From Pandoraea iniqua (GTDB taxonomy: Bacteria; Pseudomonadota; Gammaproteobacteria; Burkholderiales; Burkholderiaceae), in NCBI RefSeq assembly GCF_902459685.1, contig NZ_CABPSF010000006.1, forward strand, positions 1 through 64,000: a stretch of 64,000 bases of DNA, read 5' to 3'. The translations under genes and the position numbers were made by a program. Every line of letters begins with the position of its first letter. The stretch's first letter is position 1. Below are positions 14,772-23,910 of the stretch, piece by piece. Under the pieces are notes generated by a model. The model ran no database searches and was not told the DNA's origin. It worked only from the letters and a program-made list of their open reading frames with translations.

Positions 14772-17297
14772 ATGACCAGACATCTGCACGCTTTGCCCAA
14801 CTCGAAACGCTCGGCCACGACGCCATATTCCCGCGCGATGGCTCGCGCTATTGACCTTCGCCGCGACCGGCAGGTCTGGCAACGCGCCACGCTCATCAGC
14901 ATTGCCGTCGCCTGCCTGTGCGCGGCGTCGATCCCGATGGAAGTGCGTGCTCAGACGCCCGCGGCCGCCAACGCGAGTGTGGCCGCCATGCCGCTCGACT
15001 TGTCGCTGCCCGCCCAACCGCTCGCCCTCACCATCGACGCGCTGGCGCGTCAGTCGGGCGTGGGCATCGGCTACGACGCGAGCCTCGCTGTCGGCAAGGC
15101 CGCCCCAGCGCTGCAAGGCCGCATGACACTGGGCGACGCCCTCGCACGGGCGCTCGCCGGTTCGGGCCTCGCGGTGAGCATCTCGGGCCGCACGGTGTCG
15201 ATTCATGCCGATACGGTGGCGTTGCCCGCGACGGTCGTCACTGCCGGTGCGCAACGTGTGACCGAGGGCACCGGCTCGTACACGACACGCGTGACCGATG
15301 GCGCAACGCGCATGGACCTGTCGTTGCGCGAAACACCGCAATCGATGACGGTCATCACGCGCCAGCAGATCGAAGACCAAAACCTCATGTCGCTGACCGA
15401 CGTGCTGCGGCAAACGCCCGGCATCGTGGTCGATACGCTCGACGAGCGGGCGAGCTTTTCGTCGCGTGGCTTCGATCTCGCCACCATGATCGACGGCGTG
15501 CCGACACTCTCGTACGACACCATCGCCGGCATGCGCAATCTGCTGAGCATGGTGATGTACGACCGGATCGACGTGATCCGCGGACCGGCCGGTCTGCTCA
15601 ACGGTGTCGGCAATCCCGGCGGTGCGATCAACCTCGTGCGCAAGCGCCCGGGTAAGGACTTCGCAGGCTACGTCACCGCCGGTGGTGGATCATGGGGCCG
15701 CTACGACCTCGAAGCCGACGTGGGCGGCAAGCTCAACGAATCGGGCTCGTTGCGCGCACGCGTGGTCGGCTCGCACACGGCGGGCAACAATTTCGTAGAC
15801 GACAAGCGCTCGCGCGAAGACGTGTTCTACGGCATTGTCGAAGCCGACGTCACCGACAACACCACGATCTCGGTCGGCTACGAGTATCAGAAGAACAAGA
15901 TTCACGGCGCCAACTTCGGCCAGAGCCCGCTGTTCTACAGCAATGGTGCCGCGACCAACCTGCCGCGCTCGTTCAATTCGTCCACGCCGTGGAGTCTGTG
16001 GAACATGACGACGGATCGGGTCTTCATCGATCTCGACCATCGTTTCGACTCGGGGTGGAAGGTCAAAGCGGAAGGCTCGTGGACGCGCAATCAGCGCGAG
16101 CGCTACAGCGGCGACATCTGGCTGTATCCGGCCAACATCGACGCCAACACGCAGATGGGCACGATGCAGCTCGCGAGCAATCCGGCGTACGGCATCAACA
16201 AGGCATTCGACGTCTACGCAACGGGGCCGTATCACTTGTTCGGGCGTACGCATCAGGCGACGTTCGGCGCGAGCATCAACCACAACGACTACCACTACGG
16301 CAACGATTCGGCGGTGCCGAATGCGTTTGACCGCCGTCCGGTCAACATTCTCGATCTAGGCAGCATCGCCATGCCGTCGTTCGCCTATCCGCTCAACCGG
16401 CTTGGCGGCACGACGCAGCAAACGGCAATCTACGCCGCCACGCAGATCAAGCCGATCGATCGCGTGTCGGTGATTCTCGGCGGCCGCTTCACGTGGTATC
16501 GCGCCACGTCATGGGCGCGTTACTGGAACAACGGCACGAACGGTGCCATGGTGACCGGTGCGCCGATCGAGCAGAACGCCGTGTTCACGCCGTACGCCGG
16601 GCTGGTGGTCGATGTCAGCGAAGACTTCTCGCTGTATTCGAGCTATACGAGCATCTTCACGCCGAACACCGTGCAGGACACCTCGGGCAATACGCTGGCG
16701 CCCAAGCGCGGCAACAACATCGAGCTGGGCCTGAAGGGCGAGCATTTCGGTGGACGCCTGAATACGGCGGTGGCGATTTTCCGAACCTATGAAGACAACC
16801 TCGCCGTGGCCGACGGCACGCTCACGCCGGGTGGCACCGCCGCCTACAAGGCGGTGAGCGGTGCGAAGACGCAAGGCTTCGAGGCGACTGTCGCAGGGCA
16901 GGTGCTGCCGGGCTGGCAGGTGCAGGCCGGCTATACGTACAGCGCCAAGCGTGACCGTAGCGGCGCGCTGGTCAACCCGACGTATCCGCAGCGGCTTCTG
17001 CGCATTGCAACGACGTACCGACTGCCGGGCGTACTCAGTAAGGTGACGATCGGCGGCAGCCTGAGCTATCAGAGCGCGATCACGTATGTGGAGACGTACA
17101 GCGGGCTGACGGCGCGTCAGGGCGGCATCACGCTGATCGATCTGCTGGCACGCTACGACGTGACGCGTCAGTTGAGCGTGTCGCTCAATCTCGGCAACGT
17201 GACCGATAAGCGCTATTGGGCCGGGTTGGGTGGCTACAACGGCTACACCTACGGCGCACCGCGTAATGGCTGGGTGAAGCTGACGTATCGCTTCTGA
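14772..17297 (+). CDS. TonB-dependent ferric-siderophore receptor with STN domain
   Basis: 841 residues. A signal peptide ends near residue 60 (VRAQ). The secretin/TonB short N-terminal signalling domain follows (about 72-140), then the plug (TPQSMTVITRQQIEDQN, GLLNGVGNPGGAINLVRKRP) and a 22-strand beta-barrel ending in the aromatic WVKLTYRF. The STN domain marks it as a transducer-type receptor that signals through FecR to FecI just upstream. The three genes form one cell-surface signalling unit for iron(III)-siderophore uptake. The siderophore is not predictable here; no biosynthesis genes are present in the window. Confidence 0.94.
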   Translation: MTRHLHALPNSKRSATTPYSRAMARAIDLRRDRQVWQRATLISIAVACLCAASIPMEVRAQTPAAANASVAAMPLDLSLPAQPLALTIDALARQSGVGIGYDASLAVGKAAPALQGRMTLGDALARALAGSGLAVSISGRTVSIHADTVALPATVVTAGAQRVTEGTGSYTTRVTDGATRMDLSLRETPQSMTVITRQQIEDQNLMSLTDVLRQTPGIVVDTLDERASFSSRGFDLATMIDGVPTLSYDTIAGMRNLLSMVMYDRIDVIRGPAGLLNGVGNPGGAINLVRKRPGKDFAGYVTAGGGSWGRYDLEADVGGKLNESGSLRARVVGSHTAGNNFVDDKRSREDVFYGIVEADVTDNTTISVGYEYQKNKIHGANFGQSPLFYSNGAATNLPRSFNSSTPWSLWNMTTDRVFIDLDHRFDSGWKVKAEGSWTRNQRERYSGDIWLYPANIDANTQMGTMQLASNPAYGINKAFDVYATGPYHLFGRTHQATFGASINHNDYHYGNDSAVPNAFDRRPVNILDLGSIAMPSFAYPLNRLGGTTQQTAIYAATQIKPIDRVSVILGGRFTWYRATSWARYWNNGTNGAMVTGAPIEQNAVFTPYAGLVVDVSEDFSLYSSYTSIFTPNTVQDTSGNTLAPKRGNNIELGLKGEHFGGRLNTAVAIFRTYEDNLAVADGTLTPGGTAAYKAVSGAKTQGFEATVAGQVLPGWQVQAGYTYSAKRDRSGALVNPTYPQRLLRIATTYRLPGVLSKVTIGGSLSYQSAITYVETYSGLTARQGGITLIDLLARYDVTRQLSVSLNLGNVTDKRYWAGLGGYNGYTYGAPRNGWVKLTYRF

Positions 17298-17373
17298 GCG
17301 GAGGTGATTCACACGAGTGATCCGCGTGAGCGCCAGACCCGGCAGCGGGCCTGAGCGCGCATCGCGGACGCAC

Positions 17374-18360
17374 TCAAAACCCGACTTGCTTCAGGAATTT
17401 ATCGAGGGGCACCGACCACATCTTGCCGCCGTAGGTGAGCAGCATGTGGCCATCGTGACCGGGCAGGTCATCGGTGTGGACGAACTGCACCGGGCTGCCC
17501 CCGGCGGCGAAGGCGTCGAACCAGCCTTTCGGCGCGTCCGGTCCCCAGTACTGGTCGTTCTTCGCATAGAGCCACAGACCGGGGATGGTCGTGGTCTTGC
17601 CCATCTCGCCGTAGATCGCCTTCATTTGCTCCGGGTCGCAGCTATGGCCCGGTGCCTTGTCGGGTGAGCCCCCGGCGCCGCCCGAAAAGTTGATATAGGC
17701 GACGACTCCGGGCGGCCGTGCGGCGGCCGTTGCCACCGTCGTGAAGCCACCGACCGAGCGGCCTTCCAGCACGATGCGGTCCTTGTCGGCCCACGGTTGT
17801 GCTCGTGTCCAATTCACTGCCGCCAGATTCGCCTCGGAGGTGACCTTCCAGAGTTGACGGAAATCGGGGCGGCGCTTGCATTCCCCCGCATTGCCGAACG
17901 ACGCGCCCGAGTTCTCCCGATCAGGGCCGCCCGTCGCGCCGTACCCGACACGAATCGGTGCGACGATCGCGAAGCCCTTTCTGAGCCAGAACCGCACATG
18001 GCCCTGAAGGATCGGGTGGTCCAGTTTGGCGCGCACCAAAGGGTCGCCGGAGCGGCCATGTTCGAAGATCAGGACGGGGAACGGGCCAGCGCCGCTGGGT
18101 TTGTAGACTTCGGCGCGCATCGACACGTCGCCGCCGAACGTGCCGGCACCGGGCAGCGGAATGGCGACGATCTCTGGTTTGATCTCAGCCGTAGCCGTAG
18201 CCGCAGTCGCGGCAGGGGCCTCGGACTCGTTTTCCTCTGCGTGTGCGTACGGTGTGCTGGCGAGCAGCGTCATTGGCAGCATGGCTGCGAAGATCACAGC
18301 GCGGTAGAGGAGGGGAAGTCGGCGAGGCAGCAGGCGAACGCGTGGCGTGGCGGGCATCAT
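17374..18360 (-). CDS. Secreted alpha/beta hydrolase (dienelactone hydrolase-like)
   Basis: 328 residues from ATG 18360 (GAAGG upstream). A signal peptide with a hydrophobic core at about 20-36 ends at AHA, so it is exported. The hydrolase core shows PVLIFEHGRSG (oxyanion region near 97), GRSVGGF near 195 with the nucleophilic serine, KNDQYWG with the acid near 265 and PGHDGH with the histidine near 303. This fits esterase/lipase-type enzymes of the chlorophyllase or dienelactone-hydrolase clan. Because it lies right behind a siderophore receptor, a ferric-siderophore esterase role is imaginable but unproven. It is convergent with the receptor gene. Confidence 0.85.
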   Translation of the reverse strand: MMPATPRVRLLPRRLPLLYRAVIFAAMLPMTLLASTPYAHAEENESEAPAATAATATAEIKPEIVAIPLPGAGTFGGDVSMRAEVYKPSGAGPFPVLIFEHGRSGDPLVRAKLDHPILQGHVRFWLRKGFAIVAPIRVGYGATGGPDRENSGASFGNAGECKRRPDFRQLWKVTSEANLAAVNWTRAQPWADKDRIVLEGRSVGGFTTVATAAARPPGVVAYINFSGGAGGSPDKAPGHSCDPEQMKAIYGEMGKTTTIPGLWLYAKNDQYWGPDAPKGWFDAFAAGGSPVQFVHTDDLPGHDGHMLLTYGGKMWSVPLDKFLKQVGF

Positions 18361-18533
18361 TTTTATATTTGCCTTCAGCGAGGAAATGCGGCGAGGAAAC
18401 ACGGCGAGTGAGCGTGACGAGTGAGCGCGATCCGGTTCGCCGACATACTACTCCCGCCAAATGCCACCGGGAACGGGTTACGAGGCGTGCCGCACCGGCG
18501 ATGTGTTATGCCGTATTACTAGGCTTACTAAGC

Positions 18534-19322
18534 TTACGAAGCAAAGTAGCGCCCCGGCGTGGTGTTGAAAGTGCGTCGGAAAAGGGCGATGAATGCACTG
18601 GCGTTGTCGTAGCCCAGATCGAGCGCTACGGTGTTCACCGGCTGGCCCGCCGCCAGCAGTTCCACCGCACGAAGCAGCCTAGCGCGCTGCCGCCACGCGG
18701 TAAACGTCAGCCCGGTTTCTTCCACAAATCGGCGGCTCACGGTGCGCGGTGCGGTATTGGCCCACGCGGCCCATTCGTCGAGCGTACGCGCGTCGGCCGG
18801 GTTGTCGACGAGCGCGGTGGCGATGCGTCGCAAGCGCGCATCGCCCGGCATCGGCAGCAGGAAGGTGTCGGCGTCGCTCGCGGAAATCTCGTCGAGCACC
18901 ACGTTGACGACGCTCGTCTGACGGCGATCCGGTTGACCCAGATCCCACTCGGCCGCGCGCAACACTGCCTCGCGCAGCAGGCCGGTCACTTCGATGGCGC
19001 GCGGCGTGTCGGGCAGACCGCCGCATTGATCGGGGCGCACGTACACCGCCCAGCCATAGAACGGCCCGTGCGAAAACGCCGCATGCGGATGATTGGGCGG
19101 AATCCATACGGCGCGTGTCGTGGGAATGACCCACGTGCCGAAGCTCGTGCGCACGGTCAGCAACCCGGCGAGCAGCCCGAGCAATTGCCCCGAATCATGC
19201 TGATGCGTTTGCGACCCGCGCGGCTCGTCGATGCGTCCCATCACGGCGATGAGCGGCGGGTCCGTCGCGTCCATGCAATGCACGCGCGCGATCTTCGGCA
19301 GCAGATGTTCGGGATAGGTCAT
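18534..19322 (-). CDS. AraC family transcriptional regulator
   Basis: 262 residues from ATG 19322. The N-terminal half carries a cupin-like sensor with QTHQHDSGQLL and WVIPTTRAVWIPPNHPHA, and the C-terminal half has the double HTH, ending in LDLGYDNASAFIALFRRTF with GRYF. This type of small cupin AraC regulator often controls an adjacent efflux or detoxification gene. Here the PPOX flavoprotein is divergent across 130 bp and is the best target candidate. Confidence 0.9.
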   Translation of the reverse strand: MTYPEHLLPKIARVHCMDATDPPLIAVMGRIDEPRGSQTHQHDSGQLLGLLAGLLTVRTSFGTWVIPTTRAVWIPPNHPHAAFSHGPFYGWAVYVRPDQCGGLPDTPRAIEVTGLLREAVLRAAEWDLGQPDRRQTSVVNVVLDEISASDADTFLLPMPGDARLRRIATALVDNPADARTLDEWAAWANTAPRTVSRRFVEETGLTFTAWRQRARLLRAVELLAAGQPVNTVALDLGYDNASAFIALFRRTFNTTPGRYFAS

Positions 19323-19452
19323 GACGGGGGTGATTCGTTGGGTGCGCGCTAATTGTGGCGCATCTGCGCTATTGAATGGCAGAAATAATCTATCAGTGCC
19401 ACCGGCCCCGGCGATATGCTGCGTCAGCAAACCTGTGAAGGAGGGTACGTCT

Positions 19453-20061
19453 ATGACACACACCGCTATCGATCTCGATCAACTCTACGACCCGCCGTCG
19501 GAGATGATCGTCAAAGGTGTCATGCCGAGTCTGTTGCCGTTTCACGTCGCATATCTGAAGGCGGCCACGTTCTTTTGTCTTGCCTCGGGCAGCGCACAGG
19601 GGCTCGATGCCTCACCGCGCGGCGGCGAACCCGGCTTTGTTCACGCGCTCGATGACAAGACGGTGGCGTTTGCCGACTGGCCGGGTAACAACCGCATCGC
19701 GTCGCTGCGCAATCTGAGCGAAGACAGCCGCATTGGCATGCTGTTTCTGTTTCCGGGACTGGAGGTTTTCATGCGCATCAACGGGCATGGCCAGATTTCC
19801 ACGTCGCCCGATTTGTTGGCGCGGCTGAAGGAAAACGAGCGCACGCCGAAGACAGCTATCGTCGTCACGATCGACGAAGTACTGTTTCACTGTGGCAAAG
19901 CGATCAACCGCGCGAAGCTCTGGCGGGCCGAGTCGCAACTCGACCGCAAGGCGGTGCCGTCGTTAGGTGAGATGAAGGCCGCGCTTACCGGTATCGATAA
20001 GGCAAAGGCGCAGGAGATGGATGAAGGGTATTACCGCGCGGTGCGAGGCAATCTCTACTGA
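19453..20061 (+). CDS. PPOX-type FMN-dependent flavoprotein (MSMEG_1061-like)
   Basis: 202 residues from ATG 19453, preceded by AGGAGG, an excellent ribosome site that decides against the longer frame. The pyridoxamine-phosphate-oxidase-like fold is seen in FFCLASGSAQGLDASPRGG, FADWPGNNRIASLRNL and GMLFLFPG. Members bind FMN and act as small oxidoreductases of unknown substrate. Cytosolic. Divergent from the AraC gene. Confidence 0.87.
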   Translation: MTHTAIDLDQLYDPPSEMIVKGVMPSLLPFHVAYLKAATFFCLASGSAQGLDASPRGGEPGFVHALDDKTVAFADWPGNNRIASLRNLSEDSRIGMLFLFPGLEVFMRINGHGQISTSPDLLARLKENERTPKTAIVVTIDEVLFHCGKAINRAKLWRAESQLDRKAVPSLGEMKAALTGIDKAKAQEMDEGYYRAVRGNLY

Positions 20062-20093
20062 GCTGACGGCGTTTGTTGCGCCGGCGGAATGAC

Positions 20094-20843
20094 TCAGTTT
20101 TGCGCCGCCGATTCTTGCGCGCGGCGAAGGCGTTCGCGGCTGTTCGTCAGGTGCGTGCGCATGGCCGCGCGGGCAGCTTCCGGATCGCGGCGTGCGATCG
20201 CATTGTAGATGTCTTCGTGCTCGCGGTTCACGCGATTCAGATACGTCACCTGATCGTCGTCGGCGAGCGCAGCGGAGTTCACGCGGGTACGCGGAATGAT
20301 CGTGTTGCCGAGCTGTTCGAGGATGTCGTGGAAGTAACGATTGCCGGTGGCGGTCGCCACTTGCAAGTGGAACGCGACGTCGGCCGTTACGGCATTGCCG
20401 GTGCGCTGACGCACGTGCATCTCGAAGTCGTCGAGCGCCTGACGCATGAGCTTGAGCTGCGTGTCGGTACGGCGGTTCGCCGCCAGCCCGGCCGCTTCGG
20501 TTTCGAGCGAAATGCGCAACTCCAGAATGGCCAGCACGTCGAGCATCGTGAGGATGCTGTTGGTGTCCACCTGCAACGCGTTTTCGCGCGGCGCTTCGAG
20601 CACGAAGGTGCCGATGCCGTGACGCGTTTCCACGAGTTGCGCCGCTTGCAGTCGCGAAATGGCTTCGCGGACCACGGTGCGGCTCACGCCCAGACTTTCC
20701 ATGATGGCCGACTCGGTCGGCAGCTTGTCGCCGGGCCGGAACGTGCCGGCGCGAATCTGCTCGGACAAGGCGCTCACCACCTCTTCCGTGAGGCTGCGAG
20801 ACTTGCGGCGAGGACGTGCGGGCAACGAGCTGTTCATGGACAT
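20094..20843 (-). CDS. GntR/FadR-type regulator (FCD domain), likely aldarate regulator
   Basis: 249 residues with an N-terminal winged HTH (about 18-80: RPGDKLPTESAIMESLGVSRTVVREAI) and a C-terminal FCD ligand domain with the metal-binding D/H residues (AFHLQVATATGNRYF; REHEDIYNAIARRD). FCD regulators usually sense sugar acids or carboxylates. It is followed by the glucarate porin/dehydratase genes, and the palindromes shared by the aldarate promoters in this window are natural targets. A long inverted repeat at 20891-20924 suggests autoregulation. The link to glucarate/galactarate is an inference from context. Confidence 0.9.
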   Translation of the reverse strand: MSMNSSLPARPRRKSRSLTEEVVSALSEQIRAGTFRPGDKLPTESAIMESLGVSRTVVREAISRLQAAQLVETRHGIGTFVLEAPRENALQVDTNSILTMLDVLAILELRISLETEAAGLAANRRTDTQLKLMRQALDDFEMHVRQRTGNAVTADVAFHLQVATATGNRYFHDILEQLGNTIIPRTRVNSAALADDDQVTYLNRVNREHEDIYNAIARRDPEAARAAMRTHLTNSRERLRRAQESAAQN

Positions 20844-20890
20844 GGCGTCGGATAAAGAGGTGATGACGAAAAAAACGCCCCCAGTTTACC

Positions 20891-20924
20891 TTATCGACCG
20901 TCGCATACATACGACAACCGATAA
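20891..20924. promoter_or_regulatory. Inverted repeat upstream of the GntR gene
   Basis: TTATCG (20891-20896) and CGATAA (20919-20924) bracket an inner GTCG/CGAC pair, forming a 34-bp interrupted palindrome 48 bp before the regulator start. It probably is the autoregulatory operator. Confidence 0.45.
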
Positions 20925-21050
20925 GAATCGACCGCCGACGCCAGATAAGGCACCGACGGCCCAACGTGCGCCTTCTCGCGACCACTCATGAAGCGCAGGC
21001 CGGCGCGCGCACGGCGCCGGCCATCAGGACAAACAACAAGCAGGGAGACG

Positions 21051-22226
21051 TCAGAAGTCGACGCGGATACCCAGCATGCCGACGAACTGCGAGCTCGTCG
21101 ACGACGGCGTGCCGTTCTGCGAGTCGCCCACCACCGGACCGGCGTTGATGATGCTCGTGGCGTTCGCCGAGAGCGACTTGCCATTGGCGTGCTGCCACGC
21201 TTCGAGCGCATACAGCGACGTGCGCTTCGAGAGCGAATACACCTGCGCCAGCGAGACCTGATGATAGGTCGCGGCATCGTTGATGCCGTTGGCCTTCGAC
21301 GCTGCCGTGTAGCTGTACGCGGCGGCCAGACGCCATTGCGGCGCCACGATCCACGACGCATGCACACCGGCCGTGTTGAAGATTGCCGTGTCGTGGAACA
21401 GCGACGCGGCACCCGGCTTGTACTGCACGTTGCTGTAGCTCGCGCCGAAGGTCAGGCCGCCGATGGTGTACACGCCGGCAAACGCGATGTGTTGCAGCAC
21501 GTCGGCCGTGACATAGCCCTGATTGACGGCCGAGGTGCCGTACGTGCCGGTCGATGCACTGTTCCAGCTCGTGCCGCCGCCACCCACGTTGTTCATGCGC
21601 AGATAACCGGCTGCCAACGACAGCGGGCCGCCGTCATAACGCAACGCGCCGGAATACGTGTTGCCCTTGCTGAACGCGCCCGGTTGTCCGCCGAAGCCGT
21701 ATTGCAGGCTGGCCGTCACGCCCCACAGCACCGGCGACGTGTACGTCACGGAGTTGTTGATGCGGATGGTCGTATCCAGACCGTCGATATCGCCCGGGTG
21801 TGCGCCGGTTGCGCCCGTGACGTAAGCGACCGGGCCGATCGTGCCGACCATCAGGTAGTACGGCGTGTACTGGCGGCCGATGGTGACGGTGCCGACGGTG
21901 TCGTTCTTCAGGCCCACGAAGGCCTGACGATTGAACATCACACCCGACGAGCCGAGCGTGCCGTTGTTCACGTCAAAGCCGTTTTCCAACTGGAACAGCG
22001 CCTTGGTGCCGCCGCCCAGATCTTCGGTGCCACGAATGCCCCAGCGGCTGCCTGCCAGATTGCCGTTGCGCAGATACGTGTTGGACTTGCCGTTCTGGTT
22101 GCTGCTGTACGTCAACGCATCGTCGACGATCCCGTACAACGTGACGTTCGATTGTGCGAACGCCGGTACGGCGCCGGCGGCGAGCCCGGCCAATGCGAGC
22201 CCGGCAATCAGTTTCGTTTGTCTCAC
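21051..22226 (-). CDS. Gram-negative porin (Burkholderia type)
   Basis: 391 residues with a cleavable signal peptide (residues 1-24, ending PAFA before QSNVTLYG), GSRWGIRGTEDLGGG near 59 and a terminal VGMLGIRVDF with aromatic end. This is a 16-stranded trimeric general porin of beta-proteobacteria. Its place directly downstream of gudD on the same strand suggests it lets aldarates cross the outer membrane. GGCCGGCGC/GCGCCGGCC at 20998-21022 forms a hairpin just behind the stop. Confidence 0.93.
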   Translation of the reverse strand: MRQTKLIAGLALAGLAAGAVPAFAQSNVTLYGIVDDALTYSSNQNGKSNTYLRNGNLAGSRWGIRGTEDLGGGTKALFQLENGFDVNNGTLGSSGVMFNRQAFVGLKNDTVGTVTIGRQYTPYYLMVGTIGPVAYVTGATGAHPGDIDGLDTTIRINNSVTYTSPVLWGVTASLQYGFGGQPGAFSKGNTYSGALRYDGGPLSLAAGYLRMNNVGGGGTSWNSASTGTYGTSAVNQGYVTADVLQHIAFAGVYTIGGLTFGASYSNVQYKPGAASLFHDTAIFNTAGVHASWIVAPQWRLAAAYSYTAASKANGINDAATYHQVSLAQVYSLSKRTSLYALEAWQHANGKSLSANATSIINAGPVVGDSQNGTPSSTSSQFVGMLGIRVDF

Positions 22227-22346
22227 GACATCTCCTCAGGTGGTGTGTTTTCTTGTGTTTCTGAAATTACGGTGCATCGGTGCTTCAGTACTTCGGGACT
22301 TCGGATACGGCGTGTGCAGGGTTCAGAAGCAGATTCAGAAGCAGGT

Positions 22347-23621
22347 TCAAAAGCGCGGCGCCTTGCCGCTCCAGTCGGGTTGGTACTTGCGCATCTGAAC
22401 CGCGTCGTTACGGGTACGCACCCCGCAACGCAGGTACTGCTCGTGCAGCTTGGCCAACTGGTCCTGATCGATCTCGAGCCCGAGCCCCGGGGCCTTCGTG
22501 AGCGCCACCGCGCCATTGCGGATCGCGATCTTGCCGCCGCGCACGACTTCCTCATCGGCCGCCTGCCACGGGTAATGCGTATCGCAGGCATACGACAGGC
22601 GCGGCACGCTCGCGGCCAGATGCGTCATGGCCATCAGGCTGATGCCAAGGTGCGAGTTGGAGTGCATGGAGAGGCCGAGATCGAACGTCTCGCACATGCG
22701 GGCGAGCACTTGCGTATCGCGCAGACCGCCCCAGTAGTGGTGATCGGACAAGATGATCTGCGCGCCGTTGACGCGCACGTTCTCGCGGAACTGGCGCAGA
22801 TCGGTCACGACCATGTTGGTGGCGAGCGGCATGCCGGTTGCGCGATGCAGTTCGGCCATGCCTTCGAGCGTGGGCGTCGGGTCCTCGTAGTACTCGAGAT
22901 CGCCCTCCAGGTCGCGGCCCATCCGGATCGCCGTGGCGAGCGACCAGTTGCCGTTCGGATCGATGCGCAACGGCTTGTCGGGAAAGGCGCGCTTGAGCGC
23001 CTTGAGACACTTCACTTCTTCGTTCGGATCGAGCGCGCCGGCCTTGAGCTTGATGCTGCCGAACCCGTAGGCGTCGATCATGGTGCGGGCTTGCGCGACC
23101 AGTTGCGTGGCGTCCAGCGTCTCGCCCCAAGGGTCGGGCGCATACGGGTTGTCGATGTGCTGTGCGTACTTGAAAAACAAGTACGCGCTGTACTGCACCT
23201 CGTTGCGCACGGCACCACCGAGCAATTCGACCAGCGGAATGCCCAGATGCCTCGCCTGCACATCGAGGAACGGCACTTCGAAGGCGGAGTAGATCTTCTC
23301 GGCGTCTTTGCGCGGGTCGGTGCCCGGCGCCAACTCGTACTCGACGCGCTCGCCACCTACACCGCGCGCCACCACTGCGACCACCCGGGCACGCAGGCCG
23401 TTGGTGTCGAATGGGTCCATGCCGATCAGGTGCTCGCGGGTGTTTTGCAGCAGCGTGAGCACCGGTGCGTCGCCATACGTCTCGCCCAGCCCGACGTGCC
23501 CGTTATCGGTCTCGATTTCGATGATGGTGCGCAGGGCGTAGGGCTCGTGGATACCGGCTGCGTTGAGCAGCGGCGGGTCGCGAAAGGCAATCGGGGTGAT
23601 GGTGATGCGCTGGATTTTCAC
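22347..23621 (-). CDS. gudD: D-glucarate dehydratase
   Basis: 424 residues of the enolase superfamily, glucarate dehydratase group. The KxK motif (SIKLKAG, near 205), metal ligands in RIDPNG and YYEDP, NMVVTDL with the third-ligand asparagine region, and the DHHYWGG and SMHSNSHLG histidine loops are all present. It dehydrates D-glucarate to 5-keto-4-deoxyglucarate, which KdgD (39345-40256) takes further. It is the first gene of a minus-strand unit with the porin, divergent from the ABC transporter operon. Confidence 0.94.
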   Translation of the reverse strand: MKIQRITITPIAFRDPPLLNAAGIHEPYALRTIIEIETDNGHVGLGETYGDAPVLTLLQNTREHLIGMDPFDTNGLRARVVAVVARGVGGERVEYELAPGTDPRKDAEKIYSAFEVPFLDVQARHLGIPLVELLGGAVRNEVQYSAYLFFKYAQHIDNPYAPDPWGETLDATQLVAQARTMIDAYGFGSIKLKAGALDPNEEVKCLKALKRAFPDKPLRIDPNGNWSLATAIRMGRDLEGDLEYYEDPTPTLEGMAELHRATGMPLATNMVVTDLRQFRENVRVNGAQIILSDHHYWGGLRDTQVLARMCETFDLGLSMHSNSHLGISLMAMTHLAASVPRLSYACDTHYPWQAADEEVVRGGKIAIRNGAVALTKAPGLGLEIDQDQLAKLHEQYLRCGVRTRNDAVQMRKYQPDWSGKAPRF

Positions 23622-23676
23622 GGTGTCTCGGCCTCTTCTGCGGCACCGTAATCTGCGGTGCGCTGATATCTTTTAC

Positions 23677-23689
23677 GTCATCGTATGAC
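23677..23689. promoter_or_regulatory. Operator GTCAT-CGT-ATGAC (gudD side)
   Basis: A perfect 5-3-5 palindrome 56 bp before the gudD start. The same half-sites with the same spacing recur at 23866-23878 in the divergent promoter and, with one change, at 40338-40350. Confidence 0.6.
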
Positions 23690-23865
23690 TGGCCGTAATT
23701 TAGGTGACGCATTGGACGTCTCTCTATCGGTGTTTCCCCTGATCATTGTCGCTATTCCCCACTGAAATAAGGCTTTAAAAGCAATAAAAACAAAGGTATC
23801 TCGTCATCCTAGGGAAATCTCTGACGTGATTCCCGGCGTCTCCTAATTGCAAAATGACAACGTCA

Positions 23866-23878
23866 GTCATATGATGAC
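23866..23878. promoter_or_regulatory. Operator GTCAT-ATG-ATGAC (ABC side)
   Basis: A perfect 5-3-5 palindrome 33 bp before the start of the solute-binding protein gene, equal in half-sites to the one at 23677-23689. Together they suggest one repressor silences both directions of this 289-bp divergent promoter region. Confidence 0.6.
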
Positions 23879-23910
23879 TTACGAGAAATTTAACCAAAAG
23901 AGGAGACAGC

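Noticed and set aside
14025-15413. 462-codon minus-strand frame over fecR and the receptor
   Set aside because: Lies antisense to FecR and STN domains with full motif support on the plus strand.
17374-18360. Siderophore esterase assignment
   Set aside because: The only support is location behind the receptor gene; the sequence shows a general secreted alpha/beta hydrolase.
20988-23651. 887-codon open frame on the plus strand across porin and gudD
   Set aside because: It is antisense to two clearly recognisable genes, has an Arg/Ala/His-rich composition typical of GC-rich shadow frames and no family motif.
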